A stretch of DNA of 6,579 bases from an uncultured bacterium (GTDB lineage Bacteria; Actinomycetota; Actinomycetes; S36-B12): positions 1 through 6,579 of the forward strand of contig CAITYI010000366.1 of NCBI GenBank assembly GCA_903896585.1, given 5' to 3'. The notes under the pieces are model-generated. The model was given only the letters and a program-made list of their open reading frames with translations, was not told the DNA's origin and did not search any database. How positions within the stretch are numbered: the first letter of the stretch is position 1; every line of letters starts with the position of its first letter. This document shows, one piece after another, positions 5,865-6,579 of this stretch. Made by a program: the position numbers and the translations under genes.

Positions 5865-6579
5865 ATGCTTGAATCCATTAAGGATCCCCGGGATGTGCGA
5901 GCCATTCCACCGGAAAAGCTTCCTCAACTTGCAGCGGAGATTCGTCAATTTCTGGTGGAAAAGGTTTCGGCCACGGGAGGCCATTTGGGTCCCAATTTGG
6001 GCGTAGTGGAGTTAAGTATTGCGCTGCACCGAGTGTTTCGTTCACCCAGTGACATGATCATTTGGGACACCGGCCACCAGTCATATGTCCACAAAATGCT
6101 CACCGGAAGACATTCGGGGTTTGATTCACTCCGCCAAGAGCATGGTTTGAGTGGGTACCCAAGCCGCTCAGAGAGCGAACATGACCTCGTAGAGAACTCC
6201 CATGCCTCAACGTCTCTGTCGTATGCCGATGGGCTTGCAAAGGCGTGGGAGCAGCGTGGCATTTTGGGTGAACAGCATGTTGTGGCAGTGATTGGCGATG
6301 GTGCCCTCACCGGAGGAATGGCATGGGAGGCCTTGAACAACATTGCTGCATCTTCGCGGCCGCTCGTAATTGTGGTAAACGACAATGCCCGTTCTTATTC
6401 ACCAACAATTGGCGGACTTGCCCATCATCTGGCCTCCTTACGGACAGCCCCGAGTTATGAAAAAGTCATTGGTTGGGGCAAGCGAGTATTGAATCGAACA
6501 CCGGTAATCGGGCCACCAATCTATGACGCCCTTCACGGCATGAAAAAGGGAGTGAAGGATGTCGTTGCCCCTCAAGGAA
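5865..6579 (+). CDS. dxs: 1-deoxy-D-xylulose-5-phosphate synthase (3'-partial)
   Basis: Dxs condenses pyruvate and glyceraldehyde 3-phosphate, with thiamine diphosphate, to form DXP, the entry step of the MEP isoprenoid pathway in the cytoplasm. The window holds 238 complete codons of about 620-640 expected and runs off the end in an open frame. The product begins MLESIKDPRDVRAIPPEKLP, a standard Dxs opening. GGHLGPNLGVVEL carries H40 and DTGHQSYVHKMLTGR carries H71, spaced like H49 and H80 of E. coli Dxs. The thiamine diphosphate/Mg2+ motif runs from GDGALTGG (144-151) to NDN (172-174). The following ARSYSPTIGGLAHHLASLR resembles actinobacterial Dxs. Only the N-terminal ThDP-binding domain is visible; the pyrimidine-binding and C-terminal domains lie beyond the window. 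It starts 10 nt after the 119-residue ORF, so cotranscription with acnA is likely. No internal stop or frameshift is seen. Confidence 0.97.
   Translation, partial: MLESIKDPRDVRAIPPEKLPQLAAEIRQFLVEKVSATGGHLGPNLGVVELSIALHRVFRSPSDMIIWDTGHQSYVHKMLTGRHSGFDSLRQEHGLSGYPSRSESEHDLVENSHASTSLSYADGLAKAWEQRGILGEQHVVAVIGDGALTGGMAWEALNNIAASSRPLVIVVNDNARSYSPTIGGLAHHLASLRTAPSYEKVIGWGKRVLNRTPVIGPPIYDALHGMKKGVKDVVAPQG

Noticed and set aside
5945..6385. Long antisense open frame (146 codons, minus strand) opposite dxs
   Set aside because: It lies wholly opposite strongly conserved dxs coding sequence, with composition expected of a shadow frame and no supporting start signal.

Overview
The window looks like ordinary chromosome from an actinobacterium of moderate G+C. 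By eye the composition is roughly half G+C, from about 40-48% in parts of the permease to about 65-70% in parts of the RNA methyltransferase. The actinobacterial assignment is an inference. It rests on gene order (KimA-like permease, TRAM-domain RNA methyltransferase, aconitase, small conserved-looking protein, dxs), on frequent GTG starts, and on family-specific wording such as NDNARSYSPTIGG in Dxs. The modest G+C would suit a planktonic or otherwise low-G+C lineage, but the sequence alone does not settle that.

Layout: all five genes are on the + strand and tightly packed. (1) 1-1512 is the C-terminal three quarters of an APC-superfamily, KimA-like cation permease; its N-terminus lies outside the window. 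(2) 1502-2710 is a class I SAM-dependent RNA (uracil-C5) methyltransferase of the TrmA/RlmC/RlmD type with a TRAM domain and four cysteines placed for a [4Fe-4S] cluster; its start overlaps the permease stop by 11 bp. (3) A 98-bp gap, 2711-2808, is the only real intergenic space and carries the regulatory signals. A perfect 26-bp palindrome straddles the methyltransferase stop codon, followed by a weak promoter candidate and a tandem 14-bp direct repeat. (4) 2809-5475 is aconitase (AcnA). (5) 5495-5854 encodes a 119-residue protein I cannot assign. (6) From 5865 to the window end is the N-terminal 238 codons of Dxs, first enzyme of the MEP isoprenoid pathway.

The arrangement suggests two transcriptional groups: permease plus methyltransferase, and acnA-orf119-dxs starting at the palindrome-bearing promoter. 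The second group would couple TCA-cycle aconitase with isoprenoid precursor synthesis. Nothing here amounts to a new defence, mobile or biosynthetic system. The observations most worth following are the acnA-upstream palindrome with its companion repeats, and the unassigned small protein between acnA and dxs.
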